Source: Reyranella aquatilis
Lineage (GTDB): Bacteria; Pseudomonadota; Alphaproteobacteria; Reyranellales; Reyranellaceae
Length of the DNA: 64,000 nt
Assembly (NCBI RefSeq): GCF_020880995.1
Contig: NZ_JAJISD010000003.1
Coordinates: 186,001 to 250,000 of the forward strand
Direction: 5' to 3'
Shown: in pieces, positions 52,845 through 62,430 of the stretch
Numbering within the stretch: the stretch's first letter is position 1
Layout: every line of letters begins with the position of its first letter
The notes under the pieces: model-generated
What the model saw: only the letters and a program-made list of their open reading frames with translations
Told to the model about the DNA's origin: nothing
Database searches by the model: none
Made by a program: the position numbers and the translations under genes

Positions 52845-54879
52845 GGGCCGCCTCAGCCTTCATGCGCACGAGGAATGCCACGCCCTCGGCCATGCGCCGT
52901 TCCCAGGCATCGAGCGAGGTGATCGACGGCAGTCGACCGCGCTCCTGCTTAAACCTCAAGGCCCGTCGGGCAAGCTCGCGAGCCTCTTCCGTAGTCAGAC
53001 TGAGCCGCTTGCCTGCAATCGCCTCCTGCACCTGCTTCAGGCTTTCCTCCCTCATGGACTTGGAGAGGATCGAATAAGCTTCGCTGAAGGGGTTGATGCT
53101 GTCGATCAGGTCGATATCCAGTTCCTTGACGTGAAGGGCGAACTTGCGAATGCCATCGACGAAGGCTGTGTTCGGCGTGCTTTCACCCGTCGCGACTTCC
53201 TTGGCCTTCTGGACGAAGTTGATGGCGGCGATCGCATGTTGCCGCACGGCCTCCTGGTCCTCCTCGTCAAGCTCGGGGTACCTGTCCTTGATGATTTTGC
53301 CCATGCGGAGCTGTGTCAATTCCTCCGGCACCAGCTCGGGATCGAAAAGCCCGCGCTCGATCGTCGTTTTGTCCTGGACGAAGGCAGCAATGACCTCATT
53401 GAGGTCCTGCTGGCAGATGCGCTGCGCTTCCGTGCTCTTCGGCGCGACAAGCCCCTTGATCTCGATCTGGAACTGGCCGCTTTCGCCGTTGTATCCGACA
53501 TTGCACTTCAGCGGGTCATAGCCACCTTCACCATAATCGAAGCCTGCGATCGGCCCATTCGCCGGGTTCTTCGGCTTGAACTCGAAGCGGGGCGCCAGCA
53601 CCTGCTCCATCAGCAGGCTCGCAGCGATGGCTTTCAGGGTGTCGTTGACGGCCTCCGTGACGGCCTCCTGAGAGGCGTCGGGCTCGGCGATCAGGTTGGT
53701 GAAGCGGGCCCGCGTCTTGCCCGGCGCGTCGCGCGTCGCGCGGCCGATGATCTGCACGATCTCAGTGAGGCTCGATCGGTAGCCGATGGTCAGCGCATGC
53801 TCACACCAGATCCAGTCGAAGCCTTCCTTCGCCATGCCCAGCGCGATGATGATGTTCACATAGTCGCGGTTGTTCTTCTGCGCCGAGTCCTTAAGTGCGG
53901 CGGAGACACGGTCGCGTTTGGATGGATCGTCATCGACCAGGTCGGCGATCCTGAGGATGCGACCCTCGCGGGTTTTGACCAACTGGAAGCCGGTTGCAGG
54001 ATCGGTTCCCTGCCATTCGCCAAGCGCCTCGAGGATATGCTCGACCTCCCTGATCTTGTCCTTCGTGCTTTCGCGCGCATTGACGTTCGGGATGTGGATG
54101 ATCGTCCTTTCGGCGGGATCGATCACCTTCTGGATATCGTCGGCATAAGACCCAGAATAAAAGAAGTAGCCAATGTCGAGTTGCTTCAGGTGCTCATAGC
54201 CGTTGAGCTGTTCGTAATAGGTATAGGTGACGGTATCGAACTTCGCCTCGTCCGCCGGAGACAGCACGGCCTCCGCGTCGCCCCGGAAGTAGGAGCCGGT
54301 CATCGCCACGATATGGACCCGATCGCGGGCGATGAATTCCCCTAGGTGAAAGCCGAGCTTGTTATCCGGGCTGACCGAGACGTGATGGAATTCGTCCACG
54401 GCGATCAGCCGGTCGTCAAACACATCGACGCCGAACTTATCGACGGCGAAGCGGAAGGTGGCATGGGTGCAGACCAGCACCTTGTCCGTGCTTTCCAGAA
54501 AGGCCTTCACGGCATTGACCTTGCCGCCGTCGGTGCCGGGAGCGTTGCACAGGTTCCACTTCGGAAAGACGGTCCAGTCCGCCCAAAAACCGAACGTCGT
54601 CAAAGGCTCATCGTTGAAACTCGCGCCGATCGCCTTCTCTGGTACGACGACGATCGCCTGCTTGAGTTCCTGATTGTAGAGTTTGTCGAGGGCGATGAAC
54701 ATCAGCGCGCGGCTCTTGCCCGAGGCCGGCGGCGACTTGATGAGAAGGTATTGCTCGCCCCGTCTTTCATATGCGCGTTCCTGCATTGGCCGCATGCCCA
54801 AGGCATTCGCCTGGGTCGACCGGCCACTACGAGCGTATGAGACCGAGACGGATGGGGCAGAGGTTCTATCGTCGGTCAC
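52837..54879 (-). CDS. DEAD/DEAH-box helicase (SF2) of a restriction/defence unit
   Basis: A 680-residue SF2 enzyme related to type I/III restriction translocases. Walker A is SPPASGKS (49-56), the DExH box is DEFH (162-165), motif III is VAMTGSYF, and motif VI is QIIGRATR (376-383). A C-terminal region of about 280 residues has no clear family. The GTG start overlaps the methyltransferase stop (GTGA) and its stop overlaps the GIY-YIG start, so all three are translationally coupled. It probably couples ATP hydrolysis to DNA translocation or opening before cleavage. Confidence 0.9.
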   Translation of the reverse strand: MTDDRTSAPSVSVSYARSGRSTQANALGMRPMQERAYERRGEQYLLIKSPPASGKSRALMFIALDKLYNQELKQAIVVVPEKAIGASFNDEPLTTFGFWADWTVFPKWNLCNAPGTDGGKVNAVKAFLESTDKVLVCTHATFRFAVDKFGVDVFDDRLIAVDEFHHVSVSPDNKLGFHLGEFIARDRVHIVAMTGSYFRGDAEAVLSPADEAKFDTVTYTYYEQLNGYEHLKQLDIGYFFYSGSYADDIQKVIDPAERTIIHIPNVNARESTKDKIREVEHILEALGEWQGTDPATGFQLVKTREGRILRIADLVDDDPSKRDRVSAALKDSAQKNNRDYVNIIIALGMAKEGFDWIWCEHALTIGYRSSLTEIVQIIGRATRDAPGKTRARFTNLIAEPDASQEAVTEAVNDTLKAIAASLLMEQVLAPRFEFKPKNPANGPIAGFDYGEGGYDPLKCNVGYNGESGQFQIEIKGLVAPKSTEAQRICQQDLNEVIAAFVQDKTTIERGLFDPELVPEELTQLRMGKIIKDRYPELDEEDQEAVRQHAIAAINFVQKAKEVATGESTPNTAFVDGIRKFALHVKELDIDLIDSINPFSEAYSILSKSMREESLKQVQEAIAGKRLSLTTEEARELARRALRFKQERGRLPSITSLDAWERRMAEGVAFLVRMKAEAARG

Positions 54880-57644
54880 GGGAGTGCCTCCGCTCTCCGC
54901 CTTCTGGCTATCCCCTGCCCCGCCGTCATCTTTGTGTAGAGATCGAACAACTTCTCCAGCCGCTCTGTATCGTTGCGGAAGCGGCGACCCATATAGATGC
55001 GCTCCAACACCTCGTCGTTGCGCTCATGGGCTTCACGCAGGTCTGCAGGCATACTGTCCTCGTCGTAAAGGTCCGCGATACAAGCGGGAAAATGCACTTC
55101 ACGCGCCAGCAAAATATCCTCGGCGCAACGAGTAAGGTCAGCTTTGTTTTTGTCGGTTAGCAGAGGAACAGGAAAGGTATTCCAACCAAGCGTATTGGAA
55201 TATCTGAAATCCATTTTCATCTTACCGCAAACTGCGGCAATCCAGACTAGATGCAGCCTCGACGCGAGTAGCGAGATACTCCAGAGAGGCCCATCGTAAA
55301 TTGCGAAGGCGAGGTTGCTGAGCACTGTTCGTGAGTCAAAGACGTCTACGGGAAGATATGGTCTTCTTTCAGAAGACACACCGCCAATACCAACAGTTCG
55401 AACTTTGCTCTCGCCGGCGAGATAGACGAATCTGTGCGGCCTACTAGAGAACTCGGCCGTAGACTCAAGCGGGCTCTGCCTTCGCATTTCGGCTACCGCG
55501 TTAAGACGCTTCAAAATCTCTGGAACACTGCGAGCCAACGCCACGTCCCCGTCGTCAATCCAGAGACAGTGTCGCACGCTACCTCTTATCAACTCCGCTG
55601 AACCGACATATCGCCTAGTCCAACGGCCTACAACGGGAGCAGCTTCTAGTAGATTCCGCGCCTCATCTTGATCGAGAATGAGATGTCCGCCGTCTCTCGG
55701 CATACTTCCCATCGTCATCCGCGGAATGTCGCTCAAAGGCTTTGGGCGAGTCTCTATGTAGACGGTAGCAGCGGGCACCAAGTAGGGATTTATGCGATCA
55801 ACGATACGTACGCTTTCGTTGGTGTATATTTTTACCTGTCCTTTATCCGATAATGGCCGCACGCCCACAATGACGACTGAAACGCCGGCGTTGCTCTTGG
55901 CAAGGTTGGACCACTTAAACGGGCGATGCGCGAAGTAGATTTCCTGTCGTCCATCAAGAATATGTGGCCACACCAGTGACACTTGAAGTCCTTCAGAAAT
56001 AGAGCTTGTGCAGACAAATGCAAATCGGCACGGCTCAATTTTGGTGTAGCTTGCCGCTTTAAGTAGCCATCCAGATACATAGTCGAGCGATTTCCATTTT
56101 TGGATTGTCGCTCCGGCTAGTTGTTTGAGATCCAATTTCTGCAGTTCTTGCTGCCGCCGGCTTCCGTAGTAGGGCGGATTCCCACAAATGTAGGTTTCAC
56201 CGCCCTCGTTCTCGAAATCGATCTGTGCCTGATCGAGCGGTGAGTGGAATAGGTCGTCCGCCTGGTGTTTCACACCAATCCCCGTAGGTGGACAGATGCT
56301 CAGCCAATCCAATTGCAAGGCATTTCCGCAAGTGATCCAGTTCTCGGCATCCAGCGGTAGAAACTCGGCGAGCGCATCCTTCTGGCCGCGATAAAGCACA
56401 TCGCACTGATACTCAGCGATGATGAGCGCCAAGCGCGCGATCTCGGCCGGAAAGTCGCGCAGTTCGATCCCTCGGAAGTTGGTGAGCGGGATTTCACTGC
56501 GCCGAGCAGACTCGCCTCGCCGCCTGTTGATCTCAGCCTCAATTGCTCTCATCTCCTTGTAGGCGATCACCAGGAAGTTGCCAGAGCCACAGGCCGGATC
56601 GAAGACCCGGATTTTTGACAGTCGTCTGCGAAGGTTCAACAGCGTGCGGGAATTATCTCCAGCATCGTTCAAGCGGGCGCGTAGATCGTCGAGGAACAGT
56701 GGATTCAGCACCTTCAAGATGTTCGGCACGCTGGTGTAGTGCATGCCGAGCGCCCCACGTTCCTCATCTTCGGCGACCGCCTGGATCATCGAACCGAAGA
56801 TGTCTGGGTTGATCTTTCTCCAGTCGAGGTTGCCGATATGGAGAAGGTAGGAGCGCGCGATGCGGCTGAATCTCGGGGCCTCCGGGCTGCCGCCGAAGAG
56901 GCCTCCGTTCACGTATGGGAACACGTCCGCCCATCTGGCGATGCCGGCTTCGGCGCGGTCGGCGATCTTCGTGTTCATCGCGCGGAACAGTTCGGCGATC
57001 ACCTCGTGGGTATTGGATGCGTCGCGCGCGCTCATCTGCTCGATGGTGGCGGTGAATAGTCCGGTGCCGTTGAAGATGTCGGTGTCTTCGGCGAAGAAGC
57101 AGAAGATCAGCCGCGCCATGAAGTGGTTCATGTCGGGGCGGCGCTGGGCGGTACCCCATTCCGGGTTGTCCTTCAGTAGCTCAACATAGAGCCGGTTCAG
57201 GCGGCTGGTCGCCCGGATGTCAAAGGAGCTTTCGCGGATCTGCGTGACGGTCGTGATGCCGGCGAGGGGCAGGAAGAAACCGAAATGGTCGGGAAAGTCG
57301 GCATATGCGCAGGCGACCGTCTCGCCGCTCGCGAGGTCCTCGGCTTCGAACGTCTCGCCATCGGTCGCCAAGATGAATTTCGCCTTGGCACGGTCCGTCG
57401 CCGGGCTGGCTTTCAGCGCTGCGAGCGTCTTCGTGACCTCGCCGGGAGCGGCGACGTTGATGTGGATGTTGTTGGTCTGGAGAACACCGCCAAGGTCGGA
57501 CTTATTCGAGGCGCCGCTACGCAGGCGCTTGAGCGTAGTTTCTTTGTTGCCAAACGCTTCGAGGAAGGCGAACGGGAACTCGACCCGATCGAACGGCCGT
57601 TCGGCGAGGGTAGAAATTGCTTGTTCAATCTCGACAGCGTTCAT
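54876..57644 (-). CDS. MmeI-like class I N6-adenine DNA methyltransferase
   Basis: A 922-residue protein with the domain order of the MmeI/type IIL family: N-terminal region, helical spacer (RLIFCFFAEDTDIF), methyltransferase with SAM motif FDPACGSGNFLVIAY (348-362) and catalytic NPPY (489-492), then a target-recognition region and C-terminal helical part. N6-adenine methylation follows from the NPPY motif. I could not find the PD-(D/E)xK nuclease motif that MmeI itself carries at its N-terminus. That fits a system in which cleavage is done by the separate GIY-YIG protein. First gene of the coupled three-gene unit; 123 bases separate it from the divergent NTF2-like gene. Confidence 0.9.
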   Translation of the reverse strand: MNAVEIEQAISTLAERPFDRVEFPFAFLEAFGNKETTLKRLRSGASNKSDLGGVLQTNNIHINVAAPGEVTKTLAALKASPATDRAKAKFILATDGETFEAEDLASGETVACAYADFPDHFGFFLPLAGITTVTQIRESSFDIRATSRLNRLYVELLKDNPEWGTAQRRPDMNHFMARLIFCFFAEDTDIFNGTGLFTATIEQMSARDASNTHEVIAELFRAMNTKIADRAEAGIARWADVFPYVNGGLFGGSPEAPRFSRIARSYLLHIGNLDWRKINPDIFGSMIQAVAEDEERGALGMHYTSVPNILKVLNPLFLDDLRARLNDAGDNSRTLLNLRRRLSKIRVFDPACGSGNFLVIAYKEMRAIEAEINRRRGESARRSEIPLTNFRGIELRDFPAEIARLALIIAEYQCDVLYRGQKDALAEFLPLDAENWITCGNALQLDWLSICPPTGIGVKHQADDLFHSPLDQAQIDFENEGGETYICGNPPYYGSRRQQELQKLDLKQLAGATIQKWKSLDYVSGWLLKAASYTKIEPCRFAFVCTSSISEGLQVSLVWPHILDGRQEIYFAHRPFKWSNLAKSNAGVSVVIVGVRPLSDKGQVKIYTNESVRIVDRINPYLVPAATVYIETRPKPLSDIPRMTMGSMPRDGGHLILDQDEARNLLEAAPVVGRWTRRYVGSAELIRGSVRHCLWIDDGDVALARSVPEILKRLNAVAEMRRQSPLESTAEFSSRPHRFVYLAGESKVRTVGIGGVSSERRPYLPVDVFDSRTVLSNLAFAIYDGPLWSISLLASRLHLVWIAAVCGKMKMDFRYSNTLGWNTFPVPLLTDKNKADLTRCAEDILLAREVHFPACIADLYDEDSMPADLREAHERNDEVLERIYMGRRFRNDTERLEKLFDLYTKMTAGQGIARRRRAEALP

Positions 57645-57767
57645 TGGTCGTCATGGTAGTCATCAGAGGTTCGTCGGGCCAGTGTCCCTCATTACCTCGC
57701 AGACAATCGCCGCCTCGCCTGTGCTGGCCTATCTCCCGCGTGGATCAACCATCCGCAGGAGGAAGCC

Positions 57768-58190
57768 ATGTCCCATCCCACCGCCACGCCGGACGCCGTC
57801 GTCGAGGCCTACGTCGCCACCTGGAACGAGACCGATCACGCGCGCCGCCGCGCCGGCCTGGCCGCGGCCTGGACCGAGACGGGGATCTACCGCGATCCGG
57901 TGATGGCGGGCGACGGGCATGCCGGGATCGACGCCATGCTGGCGGGCGTGCAGGCGAAGTTCCCGGGCTTCGTGCTCAAGCGCACCTCGCCGGTCGACGC
58001 GCACGGTGGGTCCCCGGGCGGTCCCGCGGGCGGCCCCTCCGGCGGTGCGGGGGCGCGCTATCTGCGCTTCACCTGGTCGCTGGGTCCGGCCGACGGGCCC
58101 TCGGTCGTCGAGGGCGTCGATTTCTGCACCCTGGCGCCGGACGGGCGGCTCGCGTCCGTGGTCGGCTTCATCGACAAGATGCCGGGGTGA
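57768..58190 (+). CDS. SnoaL/NTF2-like fold protein
   Basis: A 140-residue protein of the NTF2-like superfamily: VVEAYVATWNETDHARRRAG near the start and VVGFIDKMPG at the end. A Gly/Pro-rich loop (about residues 80-96) interrupts the fold, which is unusual. Such proteins act as small enzymes or binding proteins of very diverse kinds; no function can be given. GC content returns to the core level here, so it marks the right side of the accessory island. Confidence 0.8.
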   Translation: MSHPTATPDAVVEAYVATWNETDHARRRAGLAAAWTETGIYRDPVMAGDGHAGIDAMLAGVQAKFPGFVLKRTSPVDAHGGSPGGPAGGPSGGAGARYLRFTWSLGPADGPSVVEGVDFCTLAPDGRLASVVGFIDKMPG

Positions 58191-58311
58191 GACGGCACGC
58201 GAGGGTTGCCGCCCTCGTCGGGACGGCAATTCCTTATCCTGTCCGATGGGTTATTCTCGTTCCGACGGCATGGGGCCGGGTCCCCGGCGCCGAAGGATGA
58301 GGAAGATCGAG

Positions 58312-58740
58312 ATGGCCGGTGATCGATCGAAGGCCGAGATGGATCGCGAAATCGACCGCGCCCTGGCGCGCGGCCGTCGCCGGGCCGTGACCGAGCCGCA
58401 GGCCGAGCGCGCGCACTATGAACGCCGGACCGGCCGGGTCGTGGTCGACCTGACCAACGGCTGCAGCTTCGTCTTTCCGGCGCGTTCGCTGCAGGGTCTG
58501 GTGCAGGCGACCGATGCGGAACTGGCCGAGATCGAGATCCTCGGGGCCGGCCACGGGCTGCACTGGCCCGCCCTCGACGCCGATTTCACCGTGCCCGGCC
58601 TGCTGATGGGCGTGTTCGGGACCCGCGCCTGGATGATGTCGGAGCTGGCCCGCCGCGCCGGCCAGACGAAATCCAAGGCCAAGGCTGCCGCCGCCCGCGC
58701 CAACGGCCGCAAGGGTGGCCGTCCGCGACGGGCGGCGTAA
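58312..58740 (+). CDS. DUF2442 domain protein with basic C-terminal tail
   Basis: A 142-residue protein. The DUF2442-like core has VVVDLTNGCSFVFPARSLQG and LHWPALDADFTVPGLLMGVF. The C-terminus is a Lys/Arg/Ala-rich tail (KSKAKAAAARANGRKGGRPR) that could contact nucleic acid. DUF2442 proteins often accompany toxin-antitoxin-like DUF4160 partners; none is seen here. ATG 58312 is preferred over 58297 because GAGGAAG lies at the right distance. It ends 1 base before the convergent ahpF. Confidence 0.82.
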   Translation: MAGDRSKAEMDREIDRALARGRRRAVTEPQAERAHYERRTGRVVVDLTNGCSFVFPARSLQGLVQATDAELAEIEILGAGHGLHWPALDADFTVPGLLMGVFGTRAWMMSELARRAGQTKSKAKAAAARANGRKGGRPRRAA

Positions 58741-58741
58741 C

Positions 58742-60343
58742 TCAAGCCGCCTTCAGCCCTTCCGAGGCCGACGCTTCGGGCTGGGCCGGCGCACTCCGGA
58801 TCAGGTGGTCGAACGCCGAGAGCGCAGCCTTGGCGCCCTCGCCCATGGCGATGACGATCTGCTTGTAGGGCACGGTCGTCGCGTCGCCGGCGGCGAAGAT
58901 GCCGGGGACGGAGGTCTGGCCCCTGGCGTCGATCTCGATCTCGCCGCGCGGGCTGAGCTCGATCACGCCCTTCAGCCACTCGGTGTTGGGCACCAGGCCG
59001 ATCTGCACGAAGATGCCCTCGAGCTCGATCGTCTTGGGCTCACCTGTGGTGCGGTCCTTGTAGGCGAGGCCCGTCACCTTCGCGCCGTCGCCGTGCACCT
59101 CGGTGGTCTGCGCCGAGACGATCACCGTAGCGTTGGGCAGCGAGCGGAGCTTGGCCTGCAGCACCGCGTCGGCGCGCAGCTGGCTGTCGAACTCGATCAG
59201 CGTGACGTGGCTCACCAGGCCCGCGAGGTCGATCGCCGCCTCGACGCCGGAATTGCCGCCGCCGATCACCGCCACCCGCTTGCCCTTGAACAGCGGGCCG
59301 TCGCAGTGCGGGCAGTAGGCCACGCCCTTGTTGCGATACTCGGCCTCGCCGGGGACGTTCATCTGCCGCCACCGCGCGCCGGGCGAGAGCACGATCGTTT
59401 TGGCCTTGAGGGTCGCGCCGTTCTGCAGCTCGACCGTGGCCAGGCCGCCCGGCTGCGTCGCCGGCACCAGCTTCGTGGCGGTCTGCAGGTCCATCACGTC
59501 GACCTCGTAGTCCTTCACGTGCGCGGCCAGCTCCGCGGCCATCTTCGGGCCCTCGGTGTGGGAGACCGAGATGAAGTTCTCGATGCCCATCGTGTCCAGC
59601 ACCTGGCCGCCGAAGCGCTCGGCGGCGATGCCGGTGCGGATGCCCTTTCGCGCGGCGTAGATCGCCGCGGCCGCGCCGGCGGGGCCGCCGCCGACCACCA
59701 GCACGTCGTAGGGCTTCTTGGCCGCGATCTCCTCGGCCGCGCGTTCCGTCGCGCCGGTGTCGAGCTTGGCCAGGATCTGCTCCAGGCTCATGCGGCCCTG
59801 GCCGAACGGCAGGCTGTTCAGGAAGATCGAGGGCACGGCCATCACGCCGCGCTTCTCGACCTCGTCCTGGAACAGGGCGCCGTCGATCGCGGTGTGGCGG
59901 ATGCGCGGGTTCAGCACGCTCATCAGGTTCAGCGCCTGCACCACGTCGGGGCAGTTCTGGCACGAGAGCGAGAAATAGGTCTCGAACGTGTAGTCGCCGT
60001 CGAGGTTCTTCACGCGCTCGATCGTGTCCTGCGCCTCCTTGCTCGGGTGGCCGCCGACCTGCAGCAGCGCCAGCACCAGCGAGGTGAATTCATGGCCCAT
60101 CGGGATGCCGGCGAAGCGGACCGAGATGTCCGTGCCGGGCCGCACGATGGCGAAGGAGGGCTTGCGCATGTCCTCGTCGGCCTCGGCGAAGGTCACCTTG
60201 TCCGACAGGCTGGCGATCTCCTGCAGCAGCTCCTTCAGCTCGACCGACTTGGGGCCGTCGTCGAGCGACGCCACCAGCTCGACCGGCAAGGTCAGGCGCT
60301 CGAGATAGCCCTTCAACTGCGTCTTGAGGTTGGCGTCCAACAT
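58742..60343 (-). CDS. ahpF: alkyl hydroperoxide reductase subunit F
   Basis: A 533-residue NAD(P)H-dependent disulfide reductase that reduces AhpC. The N-terminal tandem thioredoxin folds carry Cys128/Cys131 (SCQNCPD) and the C-terminal thioredoxin-reductase-like part carries Cys344/Cys347 (CPHCDGP), the FAD-binding [12 protein letters not shown] and the NAD-binding [14 protein letters not shown]. The ATG at 60343 has an AGGAG site. Cotranscribed with ahpC, 70 bases upstream, with a stem-loop between. Confidence 0.97.
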   Translation of the reverse strand: MLDANLKTQLKGYLERLTLPVELVASLDDGPKSVELKELLQEIASLSDKVTFAEADEDMRKPSFAIVRPGTDISVRFAGIPMGHEFTSLVLALLQVGGHPSKEAQDTIERVKNLDGDYTFETYFSLSCQNCPDVVQALNLMSVLNPRIRHTAIDGALFQDEVEKRGVMAVPSIFLNSLPFGQGRMSLEQILAKLDTGATERAAEEIAAKKPYDVLVVGGGPAGAAAAIYAARKGIRTGIAAERFGGQVLDTMGIENFISVSHTEGPKMAAELAAHVKDYEVDVMDLQTATKLVPATQPGGLATVELQNGATLKAKTIVLSPGARWRQMNVPGEAEYRNKGVAYCPHCDGPLFKGKRVAVIGGGNSGVEAAIDLAGLVSHVTLIEFDSQLRADAVLQAKLRSLPNATVIVSAQTTEVHGDGAKVTGLAYKDRTTGEPKTIELEGIFVQIGLVPNTEWLKGVIELSPRGEIEIDARGQTSVPGIFAAGDATTVPYKQIVIAMGEGAKAALSAFDHLIRSAPAQPEASASEGLKAA

Positions 60344-60379
60344 GGGAGGTACTCCTACTGAAATGTAGCGAAGCGGAGT

Positions 60380-60405
60380 GGAGGGACCCCCGATGAGGCC
60401 CCTCC
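60380..60405 (-). promoter_or_regulatory. stem-loop between ahpC and ahpF
   Basis: GGAGGG and CCCTCC (60380-60385 with 60400-60405) plus two inner pairs form a hairpin in the 70-base gap. It has no T-run and may act as a partial terminator or mRNA stabiliser, allowing more AhpC than AhpF. Confidence 0.5.
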
Positions 60406-60413
60406 GCCCTTGG

Positions 60414-60983
60414 CTAGATCTTGCCGACCAGGTCGAGGCTGGGGGCGAGGGTCTTCTCGCCTTCCTTCCAGGCGGCCGGGCAGACCTCGCCCGGATGGGC
60501 GGCGACGTACTGGGCCGCCTTGACCTTGCGCAGCAGCTCCTTGGCGTCACGGCCGATGCCACCGGCGGTGATCTCGACGATCTGGATCTTGCCGTCGGGG
60601 TCGACCACGAAGGTGCCGCGATCGGCCAGGCCCGCTTCCTCGATCATCACGCCGAAGTTGCGGGTGATGGTGCCGGTCGGGTCGCCGATCATCACGTAGT
60701 CGATCTTCTTGATGGCGGCCGAGGTGTCGTGCCACGCCTTGTGGCTGAAGTGCGTGTCGGTCGAGACGCTGTAGATCTCGACGCCCAGCTTCTTGAACTC
60801 GGCATAGTTGTCGGCCAGGTCCTCGAGCTCGGTCGGGCACACGAAGGTGAAGTCGGCCGGGTAGAAGAAGACGACCGACCACTTGCCCTTGCCCTTGAGG
60901 TCGGCGTCGGTCACGTCGATGAACTTGCCCTTCTGGAAGGCGGTGGCCTTGAACGGCTTGATCTCGGTGTTGATGAGGGACAC
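60414..60983 (-). CDS. ahpC: alkyl hydroperoxide reductase subunit C (peroxiredoxin)
   Basis: A 189-residue typical 2-Cys peroxiredoxin. Peroxidatic Cys49 is in [13 protein letters not shown] and resolving Cys168 in [10 protein letters not shown]. The start is a GTG at 60983 with AAGGAG upstream, giving the normal family N-terminus [16 protein letters not shown]. Divergent from oxyR with an operator-like dyad between them. Works with AhpF to reduce H2O2 and organic peroxides. Confidence 0.97.
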   Translation of the reverse strand: MSLINTEIKPFKATAFQKGKFIDVTDADLKGKGKWSVVFFYPADFTFVCPTELEDLADNYAEFKKLGVEIYSVSTDTHFSHKAWHDTSAAIKKIDYVMIGDPTGTITRNFGVMIEEAGLADRGTFVVDPDGKIQIVEITAGGIGRDAKELLRKVKAAQYVAAHPGEVCPAAWKEGEKTLAPSLDLVGKI

Positions 60984-61064
60984 GCTTGAAACTCCTTGAG
61001 TAATTGGTCGCACTGCTACTTAGGTTCGTTCTAAGATCGTTTAAAGCGCAAAATACCGAATTGA

Positions 61065-61085
61065 ATAATCGCTTTTGACGATTAT
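61065..61085. promoter_or_regulatory. 21-base dyad, probable OxyR binding site
   Basis: ATAATCG (61065-61071) and CGATTAT (61079-61085) are separated by 7 bases in the ahpC-oxyR divergent region, ending 9 bases before the oxyR ATG. The spacing and T-n11-A core fit a LysR-type operator. It would suit repression of oxyR and peroxide-dependent activation of ahpC. Confidence 0.65.
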
Positions 61086-61094
61086 ATAGGGTGC

Positions 61095-61976
61095 ATGAAG
61101 CCCGTCCCCACCCTGCGCCAGCTGCGGTATCTGGAAGCCGTGGTCGAGCGCTGCCACTTCGGGCAGGCCGCCGCCGCCTGCAACGTCAGCCAGTCGACCC
61201 TGAGCGCCGCCATCCAGGAACTTGAGGATCTGCTGGGCGCGCCGCTGCTGGAGCGCACCAAGCGATCGGTCGTGCCGACGGCACTGGGCCGCAGCGTGGC
61301 CGAGCGGGCGCGCGGCCTGCTGAAGGGCGCGGAGGACCTGGTGGACCTGGCGCAGGCGGCGCGCGATCCGCTCTCGGGTCCGCTGCATCTCGGCGTCATC
61401 CCGACCATCGGGCCGTTCCTTCTGCCCCGCGCCCTGCCGCGCCTGCGGGAGCGTTTCCCCAAGCTGCAGCTCTATCTCCGCGAGGACCAGACGGCGCGCC
61501 TGCTCGACCGCCTCGACCGCGGCGAACTGGACGCCGTGCTGCTGGCCCTGCCCTATGCGCTGGGCGATCTCGAGGTGATGGATCTCGGCCAGGACCCGTT
61601 CTCGATCGTCTATCCGGCGGGCCACCGGCCGGCCGCCAACATCGCCGACGAGAACCTGCTGCTGCTCGAGGACGGCCACTGCCTGCGCGACCAGGCGCTG
61701 GCGGCCTGCGAGCTGGAAGGCGCGCGGCGCAATGCCGGCTTCAACGGCACCAGCCTGTACACGCTGGCGCAGATGGTGGCGAACGGGCTGGGCGTGACGC
61801 TGATGCCGCAGATGGCGATCGACGCCGGTATCCTGCGCGGTCTCGATGTGACGGTGCGGCCGCTCGCAGGCGCAGTGCCGCATCGCCGAATCGGCCTCTC
61901 GTGGCGGCGAACGTCTGCGCGCGCCGAAACCTTCCGCCGTTTGGGCGAGGCGCTTACGGCTGAACTCGCGATGTAA
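61095..61976 (+). CDS. oxyR: hydrogen peroxide-inducible regulator OxyR
   Basis: A 293-residue LysR-family regulator. The helix-turn-helix is in FGQAAAACNVSQSTLSAAIQ. The redox pair Cys196 and Cys205 in EDGHCLRDQALAACELEG is spaced exactly like Cys199/Cys208 of E. coli OxyR, so peroxide sensing by disulfide formation is expected. Divergent from ahpC, its likely main target. Confidence 0.95.
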   Translation: MKPVPTLRQLRYLEAVVERCHFGQAAAACNVSQSTLSAAIQELEDLLGAPLLERTKRSVVPTALGRSVAERARGLLKGAEDLVDLAQAARDPLSGPLHLGVIPTIGPFLLPRALPRLRERFPKLQLYLREDQTARLLDRLDRGELDAVLLALPYALGDLEVMDLGQDPFSIVYPAGHRPAANIADENLLLLEDGHCLRDQALAACELEGARRNAGFNGTSLYTLAQMVANGLGVTLMPQMAIDAGILRGLDVTVRPLAGAVPHRRIGLSWRRTSARAETFRRLGEALTAELAM

Positions 61977-62069
61977 TGAGATAGAAGCAGGTCAGGTCTG
62001 CAGGATTGACTCGACCGCTCCCACAGGCGCCCATGCTACGTCGATGATGCAGAGAATAAAGGCCTGTGC

Positions 62070-62104
62070 GCCCGACCGCGGATCTCGCGGTCGGGCTCTT
62101 TTTT
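62070..62104 (+). terminator. strong intrinsic terminator after oxyR
   Basis: GCCCGACCGCG (62070-62080) pairs with CGCGGTCGGGC (62086-62096) around GATCT, followed by TCTTTTTT. It lies 94 bases after the oxyR stop and 20 bases before the end of the convergent gene. Confidence 0.92.
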
Positions 62105-62123
62105 GTCTTACAGGCAGGCAGAG

Positions 62124-62426
62124 CTACTGGTGCTGCTGTGCCGGCGCCGGAACCGGTTCCGGCGTGGGAGTCGTCGGGATGGGCGTGATGCGCGGCACCT
62201 CGGGGGTGCGGCTCGTATCGGCCGGCGCGCCGATGCCGGCGGGGTCCGGGCTGCGCGCCACATCGCTCTGGTGCGCCGTATTGCCCGAGAAGAACATCAC
62301 GCCCACGGCCGCAACGACCGCCGCCACCACGCCGACCACGAGATAGAGCCCGCGGCTGGGGGCCTTCGGCGTCATGACCACATCGTCGTAGACCGGCTTG
62401 TCGAGCCTCGGATCGTAGTCGGTCAT
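62124..62426 (-). CDS. small single-pass membrane protein, paralogue of the upstream gene
   Basis: A 100-residue protein MTDYDPRLDKPVYDD with one membrane helix (about 26-46, GLYLVVGVVAAVVAAVGVMF) and a Pro/Thr-rich periplasmic tail. Its N-terminus matches that of the neighbouring 104-residue protein (M-S/T-DYDP), so the two are tandem duplicates. No known domain. It follows the other gene by 4 bases. Confidence 0.75.
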   Translation of the reverse strand: MTDYDPRLDKPVYDDVVMTPKAPSRGLYLVVGVVAAVVAAVGVMFFSGNTAHQSDVARSPDPAGIGAPADTSRTPEVPRITPIPTTPTPEPVPAPAQQHQ

Positions 62427-62430
62427 GGCG

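Noticed and set aside
50993..57644. prophage
   Set aside because: No structural, integrase or lysis genes are present; the gene set fits a restriction/defence island.
51621..57644. complete BREX or DISARM system
   Set aside because: A methyltransferase and helicase are present, but the other hallmark genes (for example PglZ, BrxC or a DrmB/DrmC pair) are missing.
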